This document shows positions 61,462-64,000 of a stretch of 64,000 nucleotides of DNA, piece by piece. Made by a program: the position numbers and the translations under genes. Numbering within the stretch: position 1 is the first letter of the stretch; every line of letters begins with the position of its first letter. Source of the DNA: Purshia tridentata (taxonomy: Eukaryota; Streptophyta; Magnoliopsida; Rosales; Rosaceae); contig QANT01003046.1 of assembly GCA_003254885.1 (NCBI GenBank), positions 1 through 64,000 of the forward strand. The letters are read 5' to 3'. The notes under the pieces were generated by a model. That model was not told where the DNA came from, searched no databases, and saw only the letters and a program-made list of their open reading frames with translations.

Positions 61462-63735
61462 ATGGGTAGGCTAGGCTGCGATATCAATGGGAACTTGAAT
61501 CAAGAAAAGTTCAGCGCGCCGATGCCCTGGATTGGAATCTATGTAGCAGCAGCATCCCTGGCCTGCCTAGTTGCAATGGCTGCAGATGTTATCCATGGCT
61601 TCCGACACTGGAAACTCTGGTTCCCTTGCAAGTTCTTCGCTATCAATGCCACTTCTTTGACCTTGATAGGTGTAGCAATTAAACTGTCAGTAGATCTAAA
61701 TACTCCGATGCCTAGCCGCCAGGATCAACTTGCCAAACTCAGCAGCTCTGTCTTGATCTGCACAGTAATGGGTAACTCTATGCCTTCTCTTGGAGCCATG
61801 CAGAAAAAAGAAATCTTCATGAATGCAATGGCCTTTGGAATTCTAGTTATTACTCTTATCGTTAATATTTGCGTTCAACTAGCTACTGGTGCAATCTTTG
61901 TTTTCTGCTTGGAGCATGCTTGCATCATGTTCATCATGCTTGTTTTACTTATCATGTTGAATTTTTCTGCTTTAACTGTTCCAATTTGTAAACTTTATTT
62001 AGAACAGAAGTATAATAAAAGGCACCAATTAGCTCTGATTGAAGGCTCAAATGAAACTGGTAGAAGAGTGGTTAGCAAACTTAGAGAGGATCTGACGAAA
62101 TATTGGATGATGGCTCATACGTCTAGCCCCCAGTTTGTGATGGGGCGTTCAGCAACATGCACTGCTTCTGGAGTATTGTGTCTTTTAAGTGCCATGATTT
62201 TAGGAGAAGCCATGGTTCGAACTTACTTGATGCCCTGGTCATTTAAATTTTGCAGCGGGGAGTCTGAATACAAGTGGTCAACCACTTTGGTTCTTGTTAC
62301 ACAGACGATTGCAGTAGGAGTTGGTACAATTGCTCCAGCATCTAGATGGTTCATTGCCATAAATTTCAGGTGTACAAAAAGAGGAAACAAAAGCTACAAG
62401 AAAGAATTCAAATTAGAAAGATACTGGATCCAGGGACTGGTAGAGTTGAAAAGGTGTCCATTAACTATAAGAATCCAAAATCGGCACTGCAGGAAACTTG
62501 CTTATGAGACAAAAAACAAATTTTTGGACTTATGTATTGGAATGCAGACAGGGATTGTCCTAGCGAGTAAAGTGATTCGGTTCATTTCCATTATCTTTGT
62601 AAGTCGGATCTTGTTATTCTGCGACTGCTGCAAACAGTGGAAGAAGAAGTTAAGTTTCAACGCTGTTGTAAGCAATGACTCAGGGCCAGAGTCACAGACA
62701 AACCCAATGCTAGATCTTAGCTGTTATGTTTTGCATCTTGAAGGGGAGAATTCGTTGGTTGAGCTCATGATGAGAAGCAACTGTGATGCTACTGATCATT
62801 GGTTTCAGAGAGCAAAGAAAAGAGAACCTAAATATCTCATTGAACTGTTGGAGAAAGCATCATTTTCTCAAGGATTCAGGGGAGTAGCAGATTTTGACAG
62901 TGACCAAGTTCCCTCTCTAGATTCTGAAGAACCTCCAAATTGTTGGGCTTTACCTGTTGCAACACTAATAAGTATTTCTCTTGCACTTCCAAACTTCAGC
63001 AGCTGTGTAATCAAAAAGTTGATAAGTGGTGTGAACGAAGGGCTCATGTACACAAATCTCATTGAAAGTCACCTGGATAGTAAAGAAGATCTTACCAACA
63101 TCATAAATGCAGCAAAAATTGTGTGGCTAGGAGTGGATCTCTACCACAAATGGATGGATGTGGATCTTCGTAAATTGTCACTTCAGGGAAAGAGCTCAAA
63201 GGAAATACTTGAAGGACTTTCTGAAACTGCAAAACTCATATTTGAAGAATCTAAAAAGGAGCAAATGATTATGAATGCCTGTTTAAGAGATAGTCCTTCA
63301 AAATGGCCCATTAAGGAATTGGCTGCTAATTCCATGTATAGGATAACTCAAACTATTCTGCTAAATTATAAAGGCAGCACCAACCTGACAGATGAGAGAT
63401 TATTTGAAGCACTGACTGTCATGATCTCTGACATACTGGGTGCCTGTCTCACTAATTTACAGAAAGTTATAAGCATGAAGTGTTTGAGCAGCACCATTGA
63501 AGAAAGGGAGGAAAGTGTGAGGCATGCCGTTCACATTCTTGGTAAAACTGAAAAGATTCTGAATATTCTAGACCAGAGAATTCCCACAACCTTGGACCCT
63601 CACCAAATTTCAGACATTGATGAGTGGCGTTTGTTGCACAAGCAGAAGAGCCCTTTGGCCTTCCCTTCTTCATCTCCATCAGAGAGTGACAAAGCATCTT
63701 CTGTTTTAAGTGACTTCTACCTGCTCATTGACTAG
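61462..63735 (+). CDS. Plant multi-pass membrane protein, unknown function (copy 2)
   Basis: An intronless gene of 757 residues, starting at MGRLGCDINGNL. It is the tandem paralogue of the gene at 57458. The first hydrophobic region is nearly identical between them (PMPWIGIYVAAASLACL, then NTPMPSRQDQLAKLSSSVLI), while the middle loop (about 180-210) and the C-terminal tail have diverged. It carries the same predicted membrane spans and the same PNCWALPV block. Both copies keep an open frame and look functional, and divergence is spread along the gene rather than clustered, so they seem to be under constraint. Confidence 0.85.
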   Translation: MGRLGCDINGNLNQEKFSAPMPWIGIYVAAASLACLVAMAADVIHGFRHWKLWFPCKFFAINATSLTLIGVAIKLSVDLNTPMPSRQDQLAKLSSSVLICTVMGNSMPSLGAMQKKEIFMNAMAFGILVITLIVNICVQLATGAIFVFCLEHACIMFIMLVLLIMLNFSALTVPICKLYLEQKYNKRHQLALIEGSNETGRRVVSKLREDLTKYWMMAHTSSPQFVMGRSATCTASGVLCLLSAMILGEAMVRTYLMPWSFKFCSGESEYKWSTTLVLVTQTIAVGVGTIAPASRWFIAINFRCTKRGNKSYKKEFKLERYWIQGLVELKRCPLTIRIQNRHCRKLAYETKNKFLDLCIGMQTGIVLASKVIRFISIIFVSRILLFCDCCKQWKKKLSFNAVVSNDSGPESQTNPMLDLSCYVLHLEGENSLVELMMRSNCDATDHWFQRAKKREPKYLIELLEKASFSQGFRGVADFDSDQVPSLDSEEPPNCWALPVATLISISLALPNFSSCVIKKLISGVNEGLMYTNLIESHLDSKEDLTNIINAAKIVWLGVDLYHKWMDVDLRKLSLQGKSSKEILEGLSETAKLIFEESKKEQMIMNACLRDSPSKWPIKELAANSMYRITQTILLNYKGSTNLTDERLFEALTVMISDILGACLTNLQKVISMKCLSSTIEEREESVRHAVHILGKTEKILNILDQRIPTTLDPHQISDIDEWRLLHKQKSPLAFPSSSPSESDKASSVLSDFYLLID

Positions 63736-64000
63736 AATTCACAACGCCGGTGTTCACAACAGAGGTAGCTTATGACTCGCATGTCAGTACAAAAGTAGTT
63801 GAAGCAACTTCCAACTTCTGCTTCATAATGTACTTTTCTTCTATGTATATTGTAACTAAAGTAGATATGTAACAGAGATTTTTATCTAGAAGGAAAACTA
63901 CATTATAGAGTTCATGATTTTATCTATTTTGGATGGATGTCATTCCTAATTTCTGTCGGCAGTTTTAGAAATATACCATTAGCAAAGCCACCACAGACAA
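63736..64000. other. 3' region of copy 2, window edge
   Basis: Contains the block GAGATTTTTATCTAG (about 63875-63889), shared with the 3' region of copy 1 (about 59858-59872). Nothing else is recognised. Confidence 0.5.

Overview
This 64 kb window is nuclear DNA from a flowering plant, most likely a woody rosid eudicot. The genes have many short GT-AG introns, the intergenic DNA is AT-rich and full of small transposon relics, there is a nuclear tRNA-Asp, and every recognisable protein has its closest familiar relative in Arabidopsis-type genomes. A Rosaceae-like source is a guess from general look, not proven. Single N bases sit inside three low-complexity tracts (18373, 43824, 47882).

Layout, left to right. 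1-5042: repeat-rich DNA with a MITE (616-921) and one unrecognised intronless reading frame (2244-2690, minus). 5043-11567 (+): a 13-exon J-domain protein of the DNAJC11/OWL1 type. 12876-17513 (-): a 14-exon PRMT7 arginine methyltransferase, convergent with the J-protein gene. 18231-19959 (+): a 6-exon HINT4-type HIT protein, divergent from PRMT7. 27778-29226 (+): an intronless secreted aspartyl protease of the At4g16563 type. PRMT7, HINT4 and the protease are also neighbours on Arabidopsis chromosome 4 (At4g16570, At4g16566, At4g16563), so 12.9-29.2 kb is a conserved syntenic block.

33462-37282 (+): an 11-exon Sec14/CRAL-TRIO lipid-transfer protein with a coiled-coil tail built from two 42-base twin exons. 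39990-43562 (+): an 8-exon VAP27-type ER contact-site protein. 45208-45954 (+): a 2-exon mitochondrial small heat-shock protein with heat-shock elements upstream. 46758-46829 (+): tRNA-Asp(GUC). 48393-49061 (-): a LENG1-type Cir_N nuclear protein. 50640-55550 (-): a 13-exon protein with a HIT-type zinc finger and a second B-box-like Cys/His region, with one apparent GC-AG intron. 57458-59758 and 61462-63735 (+): a tandem pair of intronless multi-pass membrane proteins of unknown function.

The most unusual signal outside genes is a scattered set of about ten tiny insertions (roughly 11-40 bases). Each is flanked by direct repeats of about 12-21 bases, and most consist of little more than an A/T tract next to GGCC. 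They look like extremely 5'-truncated retroposition events. There are also a short LINE reverse-transcriptase relic, a TRIM relic, a long-arm foldback element, a TIR element with 8-base target duplications, and several recent local tandem duplications.
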